Source: Sphingomonas sp. BGYR3 (lineage in GTDB: Bacteria > Pseudomonadota > Alphaproteobacteria > Sphingomonadales > Sphingomonadaceae). Taken from it: DNA of 64,000 nt. The notes under the pieces are model-generated. The model ran no database searches and was not told the DNA's origin. It saw only the letters and a list, made by a program, of their open reading frames with translations. Every line of letters begins with the position of its first letter. Positions within the stretch are counted from its first letter, which is position 1. Below, in pieces: positions 29,503-38,799 of this stretch. The position numbers and the translations under genes were made by a program. Location: contig NZ_JANZNT010000001.1 in assembly GCF_025153455.1 (NCBI RefSeq), forward strand, positions 682,001-746,000. The letters are read 5' to 3'.

Positions 29503-29521
29503 CATCACAGGATCGCAAGGG

Positions 29522-31774
29522 TCAGAAGGCGGCGCGCAGCGTCACCTGAAACAGCTGGCCGGAGCGTTCGCGCTCGATCTCATATTCATCCAGATCGCCG
29601 GCAGCGCGGTTGTCCAGGATCTCTTCGAACGAATCGCCGTCATATTTGCGGAAATCCTCTTTCTTGCGGCGATTGAGGATGTTCTGGACGGTGAAGCGCA
29701 GCACGAACTGGCCGCCCAGCCGCTTTTCGACAAACGCCTCCAGGTCCGGATCGTAGCGCAGGTCGACGACCTCATCGAAATTGGATTCGGTGGCCCGGCT
29801 GCGGCCCGAAATCGTCGCGCCAAAGCTGGCGTCGGCGGCACGCAGCGTCTGAATGAACCCGATATTGTACAGGTGATGCGGCTGGTTGTTGAACTGGCGC
29901 TTTTCCCCCGTGAACGGGTCGGTCGTGCGGCTGTCCAGATAGGTATAGTTGGCGAACAGGCCGGTATCGGGCAGGCCGATCACGTCGAGCGGGGCAGAGA
30001 AATCCGCCTCGAATCCCCAGGTCTGGCCATCGCCGATGTTGCGCGGCGTGAACAATTGGCCCAGCCCGTTCGACGAATCGCCGATCGCAACCAGTTCAGT
30101 GAGGTCGGAAATGTCGCGGTAGAAGAAGTTGACGCCGAAAATGCCGTTGCGGCCAAGCCGCCGTTCATAGCCGACATCCAGGCCCCAGGCGCTTTCGTTC
30201 AGCAGCGCGGGGTTGCCGATCGTCTCGTCATCATCGCCCGGCGATTCTTCCTGAAGATAGGGCGAGATGAGATTGTAGTTGGGCCGGCGCACCGTCCGCG
30301 CGACCGAGGCGCGGAACTGATCCGCATCGGTCGGCGCATAGCGCAGGTGGAGCGAGGGGTTGAGCTGATCGGTATCGTAATCGGCAACGTCGCCGTCCGC
30401 CGTCACGCTGCGCTTGGTGATTTCATAGCGCAGGCCGGCGTCGATGGTGAAATCCGATGACGGTTCGAACGTCAGGCGGACATAGGGGTCGTACCGGTCC
30501 TCCTTGACCTCAAACGGGAAATCATCGGCAATGAAATCGCCGACATTGCGGCCCGTCCGCTTCTTGAACAACAGATCGATACCCGTCTTCAGCTGAACCG
30601 GGGTGTCGTTGCCATAGCGGAGGAAGGCAGTGAAATTGAACTCGTCATCCTTGATGTCGAGCGTCTCTTCATCGTCCAGCTCGACATCGGTGAAATCATC
30701 TTCGTTGTCGCCCACGAACACCTGAACCGCCGTATCCTCGCGATAGGCCGACCAGCCGCCCGCAAGGCCGAGTTCCACCGCGCCCAGCGGGATCACCGCG
30801 TCGCTGGTGACGGAATAGGTCTGCTGATTAATGTCCTCTTCCTGAACCTCGACCTCGTCGAAATCCAGGTCGGCACCCTCGAACGTCGCGGATACCTCGC
30901 TTTCCTTGCGGTCGGTGTCGACAAAGAAGCCGCCGATGCGGAAGCGGCCGCCATCGCCGAAGCGATGGACGATTTCCGCGCTGCCCGACAGGTCGCTGCC
31001 GTCGCGGGTATCGTCCTGCGCCTCGAAATCGCTGAACTCCGGATCCTCGTTATACGGCTCGCCCGTCGTCGGTTCGTCGCCGAAGCGGAACGATACCTTG
31101 CGCTTTGGATTGCGGCGCTTCTGATAGTTGAGCGCGGCCCAGAAATCGGTGTCGGCACCCAGCCGGCCGGCATAGGCGATCGCGGCAGAGGGGCGCACGC
31201 CGCCATCGGCGTTGATGAGCGCCGCGGCCTTGACGAACCCGCCCTCGAACGCCGTCGATTCCTTGGTCACGATGTTCAGCGTGCCCGCCACGCCCTCGCT
31301 CGGCTGGTCGGCACGGGGGGCGCGGACAATCTCGATCCGCTCGACCAGTTCGGCCGGGATCCGGTCGACGAAGAAGCTGCGATCCGCCTCTCCGCCCGGC
31401 GCGCGGCGGCCGTTGATCAGCACCTGGGTAAAGCCGGGCGGCAGGCCGCGAAACTGCACCTGATCATATTCCAGCACGTCGGAGGTAAAGGTCGTGCCGG
31501 GCACCCGCTTCAGCATCTCGCCAACCGACACCGGTTCGAACCGCTGGAAATATTCCAGGTCATAGGCGAGCACGGGGTTGGGGTCGCTGGTCCGGTTGCG
31601 GAACACGATGTCGCCATTGACGATGATGTCGCTGGCGCGCGCGTCCTGATCCTGCGTTTCGGCGGTCGCCGTGCCGCTGTCCTGCGTTTCCCGCTGATCC
31701 TGCGCCGCCGCCGGCATGGCCATCAGGGCGATGGCGGCCAGACAGACGCCCCCCGCAAATTTCGAAACTGTCAT
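29522..31774 (-). CDS. TonB-dependent outer membrane receptor (phytase-linked)
   Basis: Outer-membrane beta-barrel that takes up a ligand using TonB energy. 750 residues. The signal peptide ends at AMPAAAQ, followed by the DIIVNG motif. The plug domain (about 50-175) has VGEMLKRVPGTTF and the usual IEIVRAPRADQPSEGVAGTLNIVT. The barrel ends with FQVTLRAAF, a proper C-terminal aromatic signal. The ATG has an AAGGGGG site. It is divergent from a beta-propeller phytase gene only 66 bases away, so the likely substrate is phytate or a phytate-derived or metal-phosphate compound; this link is inferred from the neighbour. Confidence 0.93.
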   Translation of the reverse strand: MTVSKFAGGVCLAAIALMAMPAAAQDQRETQDSGTATAETQDQDARASDIIVNGDIVFRNRTSDPNPVLAYDLEYFQRFEPVSVGEMLKRVPGTTFTSDVLEYDQVQFRGLPPGFTQVLINGRRAPGGEADRSFFVDRIPAELVERIEIVRAPRADQPSEGVAGTLNIVTKESTAFEGGFVKAAALINADGGVRPSAAIAYAGRLGADTDFWAALNYQKRRNPKRKVSFRFGDEPTTGEPYNEDPEFSDFEAQDDTRDGSDLSGSAEIVHRFGDGGRFRIGGFFVDTDRKESEVSATFEGADLDFDEVEVQEEDINQQTYSVTSDAVIPLGAVELGLAGGWSAYREDTAVQVFVGDNEDDFTDVELDDEETLDIKDDEFNFTAFLRYGNDTPVQLKTGIDLLFKKRTGRNVGDFIADDFPFEVKEDRYDPYVRLTFEPSSDFTIDAGLRYEITKRSVTADGDVADYDTDQLNPSLHLRYAPTDADQFRASVARTVRRPNYNLISPYLQEESPGDDDETIGNPALLNESAWGLDVGYERRLGRNGIFGVNFFYRDISDLTELVAIGDSSNGLGQLFTPRNIGDGQTWGFEADFSAPLDVIGLPDTGLFANYTYLDSRTTDPFTGEKRQFNNQPHHLYNIGFIQTLRAADASFGATISGRSRATESNFDEVVDLRYDPDLEAFVEKRLGGQFVLRFTVQNILNRRKKEDFRKYDGDSFEEILDNRAAGDLDEYEIERERSGQLFQVTLRAAF

Positions 31775-31840
31775 AAAAATCCCCCTTTTGGCGACGTAGT
31801 GCGTCGCCGATCACCGTCTGGGGGGCCAAAGAGGACTTCG

Positions 31841-32908
31841 ATGAAGCTAGCAGGACAAATCCGGGTCATTTCGATGACAGCCGCCGCTTTTCTGTCCGGA
31901 TGCACGGGATGGCAGGGGGAAAAGCCGATGCCGCCATCGCCATTGCCAACGGTGGAGGTGCCAGCGGCGGCCGAAACCGTGCCGGTGGCGACGCCCAATG
32001 CCGATGCGGCGGACGACCCCGCGATCTTTGCACGGGCCGATGGCCGGCCCCTGTCTTTTGCGGGCAAGGCAGAGCCGGGCATCATCCTGGGCACCGACAA
32101 GAAGGCGGGGCTGTACGTCTATGCGCTGGGCGGCGGATCGCTGCAGTTCCTGCCCGACGGGCTGCTGAACAATGTCGACCTGCGTCCGGTGGGCGACGGG
32201 TTCATCGCGGGCGCATCGGACCGGGGCCGGATGGGCGTCGCGCTGTACCGCTATACCGGCAGCGGCCAGTTGACCCCGGCGGGGTTCATCAAATCGGACG
32301 TCATCGAACCCTATGGCTTTTGCATGGGCAGGCGCGGCGATGCGCTGCTCGCCGTGCTGATCGCCAAGGATGGGGAGACGCGGCAGTACCGGTTGAGCGA
32401 TGACGGGACGACCGTGACCGGCGTCGAGGAAAAACGCTTTGCCGTCGGCACCCAGTCCGAGGGATGCGTGATCGATGATCGCACCGGCGCGCTGTATATC
32501 GGCGAGGAGATCGCCGGCCTGTGGCGCTATTCGGTGGACACGACCGATAGCGCACGGACGGCAGTGTCGATGATTGCCGACCAGCATTTCGTCGCCGATG
32601 TGGAGGGTCAGACGCTGATCCGCGAAGGGGGGCGCGCCTGGCTGATCGGATCGAGCCAGGGCGACAGCGCCTTTGCCGTATTCGCGCTGGAGGACGCCGG
32701 TCCCCGCTATGTCGGCCGGTTCCGCGTTGCTGCATCGGGCAGCGTGGACGGCGTCAGCGGCACAGACGGGCTGGACGCATGGAGCGGCCCCATTGGCAAC
32801 TATCCGCAGGGACTGCTGGCCATTCAGGACGATATCAACACCGGCGGGCCGCAGAATTTCAAGCTGGTCGACTGGCGGGCCGTCAAGGCGGCGCTGGGCA
32901 TCGAATGA
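31841..32908 (+). CDS. Beta-propeller phytase (3-phytase)
   Basis: Calcium-dependent six-bladed propeller enzyme that releases phosphate from phytate outside the cytoplasm. 355 residues. The signal peptide has a lipobox-like AAFLSGC (Cys about residue 21), so it is probably a lipoprotein. Family motifs include DDPAIFARADGRP near the start of the propeller, GTDKKAGLYVYALGG, the acidic calcium-site stretch with EGCVIDDRTGALYIGEE, and NYPQGLLAIQDD near the end. The ATG follows a GAGG site in the short gap shared with the divergent TonB receptor. Confidence 0.93.
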   Translation: MKLAGQIRVISMTAAAFLSGCTGWQGEKPMPPSPLPTVEVPAAAETVPVATPNADAADDPAIFARADGRPLSFAGKAEPGIILGTDKKAGLYVYALGGGSLQFLPDGLLNNVDLRPVGDGFIAGASDRGRMGVALYRYTGSGQLTPAGFIKSDVIEPYGFCMGRRGDALLAVLIAKDGETRQYRLSDDGTTVTGVEEKRFAVGTQSEGCVIDDRTGALYIGEEIAGLWRYSVDTTDSARTAVSMIADQHFVADVEGQTLIREGGRAWLIGSSQGDSAFAVFALEDAGPRYVGRFRVAASGSVDGVSGTDGLDAWSGPIGNYPQGLLAIQDDINTGGPQNFKLVDWRAVKAALGIE

Positions 32909-32967
32909 TGGTGTGGGGGGCGGGCCAGCACCCGCCCCACTTGTTTCCCCGCACAGGCGGGCGACGG

Positions 32968-35646
32968 TCAGCGCGCCGTGCCCGCCTCTACCCGCGCAGG
33001 GGCCAGCAGCACGGCATTGGCGACCAGCAGATCGAGGCCGCCAAGATAGCCGCGCGTCACCGGGCTTTGCGAAAAGGCGACGACCAGGCCCTGGCCCCGC
33101 GCCTCGCTCATCAGGAACGGCTTGTACGCCAGCTGAAGCCGGTTTTCCTCCCACAGATAGCCGCTTGCGACCAGCGTGTCGGCGGGTTTGAACCGGAACA
33201 CATTGACCCCGTTCGCGGCATTCAGCGGTTTATAGATGGCGGCACCGGTGACCAGCGCCGTCGCCCCGGTATCGGCATAGCCGGATGCCAGCCAGTGATC
33301 GGGATCGGCATCGACGCGGACCAGCGTGCCGGGCACCTCGTCCGGCGACGCCTTCGGATCGGCGATCATCCGCTGATAGGCATCGTCGCCCGCGATGCGC
33401 GTCCCGGCCTTTGGATCGGCCGGCTTTTCCTTGTCCTCCGGCTGGAATGCCTGTTCGGCGGTGGTGGCCAGCAGCTTCAGGCTGTCCCCGGCCAGCGCCT
33501 CTGTGGCCGAACCCAGCGCCACGACCACGCCGCCCTGTTCGACGAACGCCTTGATCGCCGCCGCTCCGCGCCCGCCCAGCGCGCCGCCGAACCGGCCGGT
33601 GGTTTCGGGCAGCAGCAACACGTCGTAATCCGTCAGCCTGGCTCCACCCAGCGTGCGCACCCGAATGGGCGCGACGGCCAGGCCCAGCTTGCGTTCCAGG
33701 ACATAGCGCGCGGCCCCCGCCTCACCCCCGTCCGTGCCCTCGTCCCACGCCATGGCGATCTTGGGCAGTTTCAGCCGGGCAAAGGCGTCACTGCCGAAAT
33801 TCGGCCCTTCGTCCACCCAGCTGCTGGTCAGCGTCGCGACCTCTGCACCATGCTGCTGCGCCAGCGTTGCCAGGCGCTGGGGCAGGTCCGCCGGGTTGCC
33901 CTTGACCGGGAACACCACGGTCCCCTTGCCATAACGGCGCCCCTGAACCACGAAGGGTTCGTCCGTCACCGATCCGGTCAGGCCATCGCGCAGCGCGGCA
34001 ATGACGAACCGCGCCTGTCCTGCATCCGACCAGGGCACGGCATAGCCAAAGCCCTCGCCAATCTCCGCCTTGGCAGGCGGCGGGCCGTCGGCCGCAACAG
34101 GCGACAGCGATGCGCCGCCGATGGTGCCGCACCGGCCGGCCGTAATCCCCTCCATCAACGGCAGCGTCCATGCCGTGACATCGTACAGCATATGGGGCAG
34201 CCCCGCCTTTCGCCGCCGCTCCTGCTCCGCCATGAACTTTTGTGGCAGGGCGACGTCGGGATCGAGCAGCGCCCGGATCAGGCGGCCATTGGGCTGCGCC
34301 TTGTCGATAATCAGCGCGCCGTCGGGATAACTGCGCCCGCACAGCGTGCCCGGCGCCATCCGCCTGACGGCAATCCCCTGTCCCGCCAGGGTCGCGGCCA
34401 GCCGTTCCGCCTGGCCCCGCCGCACGCTGCGGTCGATCACGACATAGCGGTCGGACGCGCGCTCGCCCTCCACCACCGCCGACCGGCGGAAATCGGCATA
34501 GTCGCTGAGGATTCGCTCGCGCCCATTGGCCAGTGTTTCCAGCGTCGACAGAGCGGCGATGAAATTGTTGAACGTGCCGTCGCGATAGGTCAGCGTATCG
34601 CCATTGCGGCGGGTAAAGGTCAGGCCGCGCGGCGACCCCTGTTCGAAGGTGGAGGCGATGCTGCCGTTCAGCGTCGGCCACATGTCGCCGTAGCCGGGGT
34701 AGAAGGCGTCATACACCTCCCGCGTGAAATAGGGGATGCCGTACCGGTCGAACCACGCGCCCCGCCCCTTGCCGAATTCGATCTGCGCCTGATTCTGGCG
34801 CGGGGTGATCAGGGGGTTCACCGGATCGGCGGGCGGCCCGAAATAATAGCTGTCGTCGCCGCTCATCTCGTGCGAATCGACGAACACCGCCGGGTTCCAT
34901 TCCCGGAACGCGGCCAGCCGCCCGCGCGTTTCCGGCTGCGTCGCGGCAAACCAGTCGCGGTTCATGTCGAACAGATAATGGTTGGTGCGCCCGCCGGGCC
35001 AGGGTTCGTCATGTTCGGCGGTGTATCGGTCGCCCTGCGCCTCCAGCCCCATGGCGGATTCGAAATTATTGACGAAGCGGGCGCGGCCGTCCGGGTTCTG
35101 GCTGGGGTCGATGATGACGACGGTTTCGGCCAGGATCCGGTCGACCAGCGCATCGCCGCGCGCCGCAAGCAGATGGTGGGCCAGCGCCAGCGCGCTTTCG
35201 GGCGGCGTGATCTCGTTCCCGTGGATGCCCGCGCCATACCAGGCGACGGCCGGCGTGCGGGCAAGGATCGCGGCGCGTTCCGCCGGGGCCAGCGCCCGCC
35301 CCTCCGCCAGCCGCGCGGTATCCGCCTTGATCGCGTCCAGCCGGGCGATGTTCGCCGCGCTGCCGATGACCAGATAGACGAGCGGCCGCCCCTCCCAGCT
35401 GCGGGCATAGGTGACCAGGCGCGTGCGGTCCGGCGTGGCGGCGGCCAGCGCCTCCAGATAGCGGACCAGATCCTCCGGCCGGGTGATCCGTGCGCCCGTG
35501 GCATGGCCAACCACGGTTTCCAGCGTCGGCACCGCGCTGTCATATTCCGCCTTGATCAACCCCTCTGCCGCGACCGGCGCCGCGCCACCCGCCACCAGCA
35601 GGACCGCCATCGTCGTTCCCAGCAAATCCCGCACGAATTTCCGCAT
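32968..35646 (-). CDS. Exported M14 family zinc carboxypeptidase, large form
   Basis: 892 residues from the ATG at 35646, which has a GGGGG site; the start gives the signal peptide KFVRDLLGTTMAVLLVAGG. The M14 domain covers about residues 40-400, with zinc ligands in GAGIHGNEITPPES (His and Glu) and VFVDSHEMSGDDSYYFGPP (His). The long C-terminal half (about 400-892) looks like a class I glutamine amidotransferase-like or beta-rich accessory region (FVEQGGVVVALGSATEAL). Such two-part M14 proteins are common in sphingomonads and Caulobacter. Probably degrades peptides or cell-wall fragments outside the cytoplasm. Confidence 0.9.
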   Translation of the reverse strand: MRKFVRDLLGTTMAVLLVAGGAAPVAAEGLIKAEYDSAVPTLETVVGHATGARITRPEDLVRYLEALAAATPDRTRLVTYARSWEGRPLVYLVIGSAANIARLDAIKADTARLAEGRALAPAERAAILARTPAVAWYGAGIHGNEITPPESALALAHHLLAARGDALVDRILAETVVIIDPSQNPDGRARFVNNFESAMGLEAQGDRYTAEHDEPWPGGRTNHYLFDMNRDWFAATQPETRGRLAAFREWNPAVFVDSHEMSGDDSYYFGPPADPVNPLITPRQNQAQIEFGKGRGAWFDRYGIPYFTREVYDAFYPGYGDMWPTLNGSIASTFEQGSPRGLTFTRRNGDTLTYRDGTFNNFIAALSTLETLANGRERILSDYADFRRSAVVEGERASDRYVVIDRSVRRGQAERLAATLAGQGIAVRRMAPGTLCGRSYPDGALIIDKAQPNGRLIRALLDPDVALPQKFMAEQERRRKAGLPHMLYDVTAWTLPLMEGITAGRCGTIGGASLSPVAADGPPPAKAEIGEGFGYAVPWSDAGQARFVIAALRDGLTGSVTDEPFVVQGRRYGKGTVVFPVKGNPADLPQRLATLAQQHGAEVATLTSSWVDEGPNFGSDAFARLKLPKIAMAWDEGTDGGEAGAARYVLERKLGLAVAPIRVRTLGGARLTDYDVLLLPETTGRFGGALGGRGAAAIKAFVEQGGVVVALGSATEALAGDSLKLLATTAEQAFQPEDKEKPADPKAGTRIAGDDAYQRMIADPKASPDEVPGTLVRVDADPDHWLASGYADTGATALVTGAAIYKPLNAANGVNVFRFKPADTLVASGYLWEENRLQLAYKPFLMSEARGQGLVVAFSQSPVTRGYLGGLDLLVANAVLLAPARVEAGTAR

Positions 35647-35756
35647 CTTGCCCCCGGCCATGAAGTGAATGACCCTTGCTAACGCATGGCACGACGGGCG
35701 CAACGGCCAACGGACCGTTGACGCGCGCAGCCGGATGTAGCAACGACGCCCTGCAC

Positions 35757-35830
35757 GCGGGTGTAGCTCAATGGTAGAGCAGAAGCTTCCCAAGCTTAAG
35801 ACGGGGGTTCGATTCCCCTCACCCGCTCCA
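35757..35830 (+). tRNA. tRNA-Gly (anticodon CCC)
   Basis: A 74-base cloverleaf with encoded CCA. The acceptor GCGGGTG pairs with CACCCGC, followed by T and CCA. The D stem is GCTC/GAGC, the anticodon loop TTCCCAA gives CCC, and the T arm is GGGGG-TTCGATT-CCCCT. The first pair of the anticodon stem (G/A) is mismatched. An integrase gene starts 187 bases downstream, so the 3' end of this gene is the likely integration site of the island to the right. Confidence 0.95.
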
Positions 35831-35942
35831 ATTCCCTGTCCAGCGCCGTCCGTCCTGAGCTAGACAACCCCCAGAAATCTGCGGTATTTAATGGCTCAGA
35901 GGCCATGCCTGTCCACCGTCGTTCAGCCCCAGTCGTGAGTTA

Positions 35943-36005
35943 CTGGGGGTACGATTGGGGGAAGCCAAAACAGGCTGGGGGTATGGCACGTCACCCTGGG
36001 GGGTA
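35943..36005 (+). repeat. Three direct repeats before the integrase (possible arm sites)
   Basis: CTGGGGGTA occurs at 35943-35951 and 35975-35983, and CTGGGGGGTA at 35996-36005. An inverted relative (AACCCCCAG) is at 35866-35874. Such clustered repeats next to a tyrosine integrase are typical of integrase arm-binding sites. Confidence 0.55.
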
Positions 36006-36017
36006 CGGAGAGCCATC

Positions 36018-37223
36018 ATGGCATTGACCGACTTTGCAGTCCGGCATGCGAAGCCTGCAGTGAAGCAGTATAAACTGGCGGATGGCGCTGGCCTCTATCT
36101 GCTGGTCACACCGGCGGGCGGGAAGCTCTGGCGGCTGAAATATCGGCATTCCGGCAAGGAGAAGCTGCTGGCCTTCGGTGCCTATCCGGAAGTGACCCTT
36201 GCCGAAGCGCGCAAGCGCCGCGATGTTGCCCGCGAGCAGCTTGCAGCAAACAAGGACCCGTCCAGGGAAAAGCAGCGGGCCAAGGTCCGCGAGCGGTCGG
36301 AGGCGAAGAACACCTTCGCCTCCGTCTCTGCCGAATACTGTGCCAAGCGAAAGGCGGATGGCCAGGGCGGCTGGTCCCCTGCCACAGCCAAGCGCAGCGA
36401 GTATCTGCTGTCATGCCTGAACGGTGCCTTGGGCAGCCTGCCGATCGGGGAGATCGAGCCCGGTGATGTTCTGGCAGCCGTCCGCAGAATCGAATCAAAG
36501 GGAACTCTCGAGAGCGCCCGCCGGACATTGCAGCTGGCCGGCATGGTGTTTCGGTATGCGGTGGCGACCGCGCGGCTGGCCTCGGATCCGACGCGTGACC
36601 TTCGAGGCGCACTCGCGACACCTAAGGTGACGCACTATGCGGCGATCCTGGAACCTACAAAGGTTGGCGAACTGCTGCTGGCGATCGACGGCTATGAGAG
36701 CATGGGGCTTACCCGCCTTGCCCTCAAGCTTGCGCCTCATGTGTTTGTGCGCCCGGGCGAGCTTCGCCACGCTCGGTGGGAAGAGATCGATTTGGACGGT
36801 GCACTGTGGACCATCCCTGCCGAGAAGATGAAGATGCGGAAAATCCACCGCGTTCCGCTTTCACACCAATCGGTGGCAATCCTAAAGGAGGTTTGCTCGA
36901 TCACTGGCCCGGCCGGCTATGTCTTCCCGTCGGTCCGGACACGCGCCCGTCCAATGAGTGAGAACACCTTGAACGCAGGTCTAAGGCGGCTCGGCTACAC
37001 GACCGACGAAATGACCGCACACGGGTTTCGCGCCATGGCTGCCACGCTGCTCAATGAGAGTGGCAAATGGCACCCGGATGCCATCGAACGGGCGCTCGCC
37101 CATGGCGATACCGACAAGGTGCGGGCTGCATACACCCGAGGAGCACATTGGAACGAACGAGTAGCTATGGCGCAATGGTGGTCGGACTATCTGGACAGCC
37201 TCCGGGCGAAGGCTGCTGGCTGA
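36018..37223 (+). CDS. Tyrosine-type site-specific integrase (P4 family)
   Basis: Integrates and excises the island at the adjacent tRNA-Gly. 401 residues from the ATG at 36018 (GGAG site at 36007-36010). The N-terminal arm-binding DUF4102 domain is ALTDFAVRHAKPAVKQYKLA, with LLVTPAGGKLWRLKYRHSGK. The core-binding domain is about residues 100-190. The catalytic Arg is in RPGELRHARWEEID near residue 253, the HxxR motif is in HGFRAMAATLLNE, and the nucleophile Tyr is in VRAAYTRGAHWNER. It appears intact. The direction (reading away from the tRNA) is the usual one. Confidence 0.95.
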   Translation: MALTDFAVRHAKPAVKQYKLADGAGLYLLVTPAGGKLWRLKYRHSGKEKLLAFGAYPEVTLAEARKRRDVAREQLAANKDPSREKQRAKVRERSEAKNTFASVSAEYCAKRKADGQGGWSPATAKRSEYLLSCLNGALGSLPIGEIEPGDVLAAVRRIESKGTLESARRTLQLAGMVFRYAVATARLASDPTRDLRGALATPKVTHYAAILEPTKVGELLLAIDGYESMGLTRLALKLAPHVFVRPGELRHARWEEIDLDGALWTIPAEKMKMRKIHRVPLSHQSVAILKEVCSITGPAGYVFPSVRTRARPMSENTLNAGLRRLGYTTDEMTAHGFRAMAATLLNESGKWHPDAIERALAHGDTDKVRAAYTRGAHWNERVAMAQWWSDYLDSLRAKAAG

Positions 37224-37710
37224 GTTAATGGGAGCAAGTGTGCTGTAGGCAATGGCTGAAATTGGGCCGGTAGCGGGCGGGCAGCTTTCAGGAATTCGAA
37301 GCGCGAAAGCTGCCTTCACCGGCCAGAGACGGCGCGTCGGCTCCCGACCCATACCCCGTCGTTCACGGACCCCTGATCGAACGTCTGGTTTTCCCAGAAT
37401 CCGCCATTCCGCTTTTGGGATCGCTGATCGGTCCAGCTCATGGCCGATTGTGGGTGGGGAGCGGAATGGCACCTTTCGTTAGACTCCGGTCCCTAACTTG
37501 CTGATCGGGTCGGCGACCTTGAGTCAATCAGCGTGCCATCTGGGATCGAGGAATCAGAAAGTCCCAAGCCGAGTCGTTGCCAACCCATAGCTCAGCGCAC
37601 CGAGACCGCCGACTTGTGCTACTTGCAGTTGGAAAGCGCTGTCGCGCCGCGAAGCGTCCGGCTCGTGATCGGGTAGCGTAATTCACCTTCGAAGCAGCTA
37701 TCACCGCGCA
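37224..37710. other. Intergenic stretch after the integrase
   Basis: 487 bases without a supported gene. Short reading frames exist on both strands but none has a ribosome site or recognisable product. It may be a remnant or hold the promoter of the LuxR-VOC gene. Confidence 0.5.
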
Positions 37711-38337
37711 ATGACCAGGCGCGGCAGGCCTCCCCATCCAGACATCCTCACGCCAGCCGAGTGGCGGGTTGTCGAAGGCGTGCGCCACGGATTGACCAAT
37801 CCTGCAATCGCCGCACGCTGCAATATTTCTCTCGACGCTGTGAAATTCCATGTCAGCAGCGCCCTCGGCAAGCTCGGACTGGATTCGCGTCAGGACTTGC
37901 AGCAATGGTCCGGTGTCCGCGCCGACAGCGCCCTGGCAAGGGCCAGCCATGCGGATCGACCGCCAGCCTGGTCGCTGGGGCAGATATCCCGGACGACGCG
38001 CGATCTTCCAGCGATGGCTGATTGGCTGCGCGATATCGTTGGACTGCCAGAGATCATGCGGTTTGAAACCGCCGCCTTCTTCGATTGCGGCGGTGTCAGG
38101 CTCTATCTGTCGGCGGGCGATCCGGCGCACAATTCGCTGGTGTACTTCCGGGTTGAAGACATCGCGGCCGAGTTGGAGGCGCTGCGCCGGAAGGGCGTCA
38201 CGATCAGGAGCGCGCCGCATCGCATCCACGTCCATGGCGATGGTACTGAGGAATGGATGGCCTTTTTCGATGACCCGGACGGCACCCCGTTTGGCTTGAT
38301 GAGCGTCATCCGTGGTGAGGAAGGAGAGGGGACATGA
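37711..38337 (+). CDS. LuxR-type HTH fused to a VOC (glyoxalase-like) domain
   Basis: 208 residues with two parts. Residues about 10-65 are a LuxR/FixJ-type helix-turn-helix (LTPAEWRVVEGVRHGLTNPAIA, then VKFHVSSALGKLGLDSR), normally found at the C-terminus of regulators. Residues about 88-200 are a VOC domain (ISRTTRDLPAMADWLRDIVG, LVYFRVEDIAAELEALRRKG, FFDDPDGTPFGLM). The VOC part may act as a ligand sensor for the DNA-binding part, an inference from the fusion. It overlaps the next VOC gene by 4 bases (ATGA). The start at 37711 has no clear ribosome site. Confidence 0.82.
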   Translation: MTRRGRPPHPDILTPAEWRVVEGVRHGLTNPAIAARCNISLDAVKFHVSSALGKLGLDSRQDLQQWSGVRADSALARASHADRPPAWSLGQISRTTRDLPAMADWLRDIVGLPEIMRFETAAFFDCGGVRLYLSAGDPAHNSLVYFRVEDIAAELEALRRKGVTIRSAPHRIHVHGDGTEEWMAFFDDPDGTPFGLMSVIRGEEGEGT

Positions 38338-38786
38338 AGGTCTGGATGGCTTTGCCGTTTTTGCTGGCCAGTGTGCCGGATATGGCCACAGCCGAGGATA
38401 TGGCCGCCCCGGTGCTGAGCGAGGCCCGCTTCGAGCAGGTTGCGCTTACCGTTACCGATCTTGATGCGGCACGCACCTTTTACCGGGATCGCCTTGGGCT
38501 GCGGCTGATGTTCGAAGCGAACGCCATGCTGTTCTTCGATGTCGGCGGAACGCGGCTGATGATTGCCAGCGATGAGGCGCGGCAGCGGCCGGCGCGGCCC
38601 AGCGGCATTCTGTATTTTCATGTCGAGGATTTTGCGGCTGCGCTTGTTCGCCTGCAAGCCACCCGGGCGACCTTGGTGGGGGGCGTGGAAACCGTCCAGT
38701 CCACGGCGGCCGGGTCACTCAGGCTCCAGCAATTCGAGGATGCCGACGGCAACATGCTTGCGATCATGGGCTTTGTGCCGCGCTGA
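38334..38786 (+). CDS. Exported VOC family protein
   Basis: 150 residues with a predicted signal peptide (MKVWMALPFLLASVPDMATA), so a periplasmic VOC-fold protein. The fold is two beta-alpha-beta-beta-beta units: FEQVALTVTDLDAARTFYRD and GILYFHVEDFAAALVRLQ. Typical metal-ligand positions are not all His or Glu, so a binding rather than enzymatic role is possible. It is translationally coupled to the LuxR-VOC gene, so it may supply or bind the compound that regulator senses. Confidence 0.82.
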   Translation: MKVWMALPFLLASVPDMATAEDMAAPVLSEARFEQVALTVTDLDAARTFYRDRLGLRLMFEANAMLFFDVGGTRLMIASDEARQRPARPSGILYFHVEDFAAALVRLQATRATLVGGVETVQSTAAGSLRLQQFEDADGNMLAIMGFVPR

Positions 38787-38799
38787 TCGCAGGTCCTGG

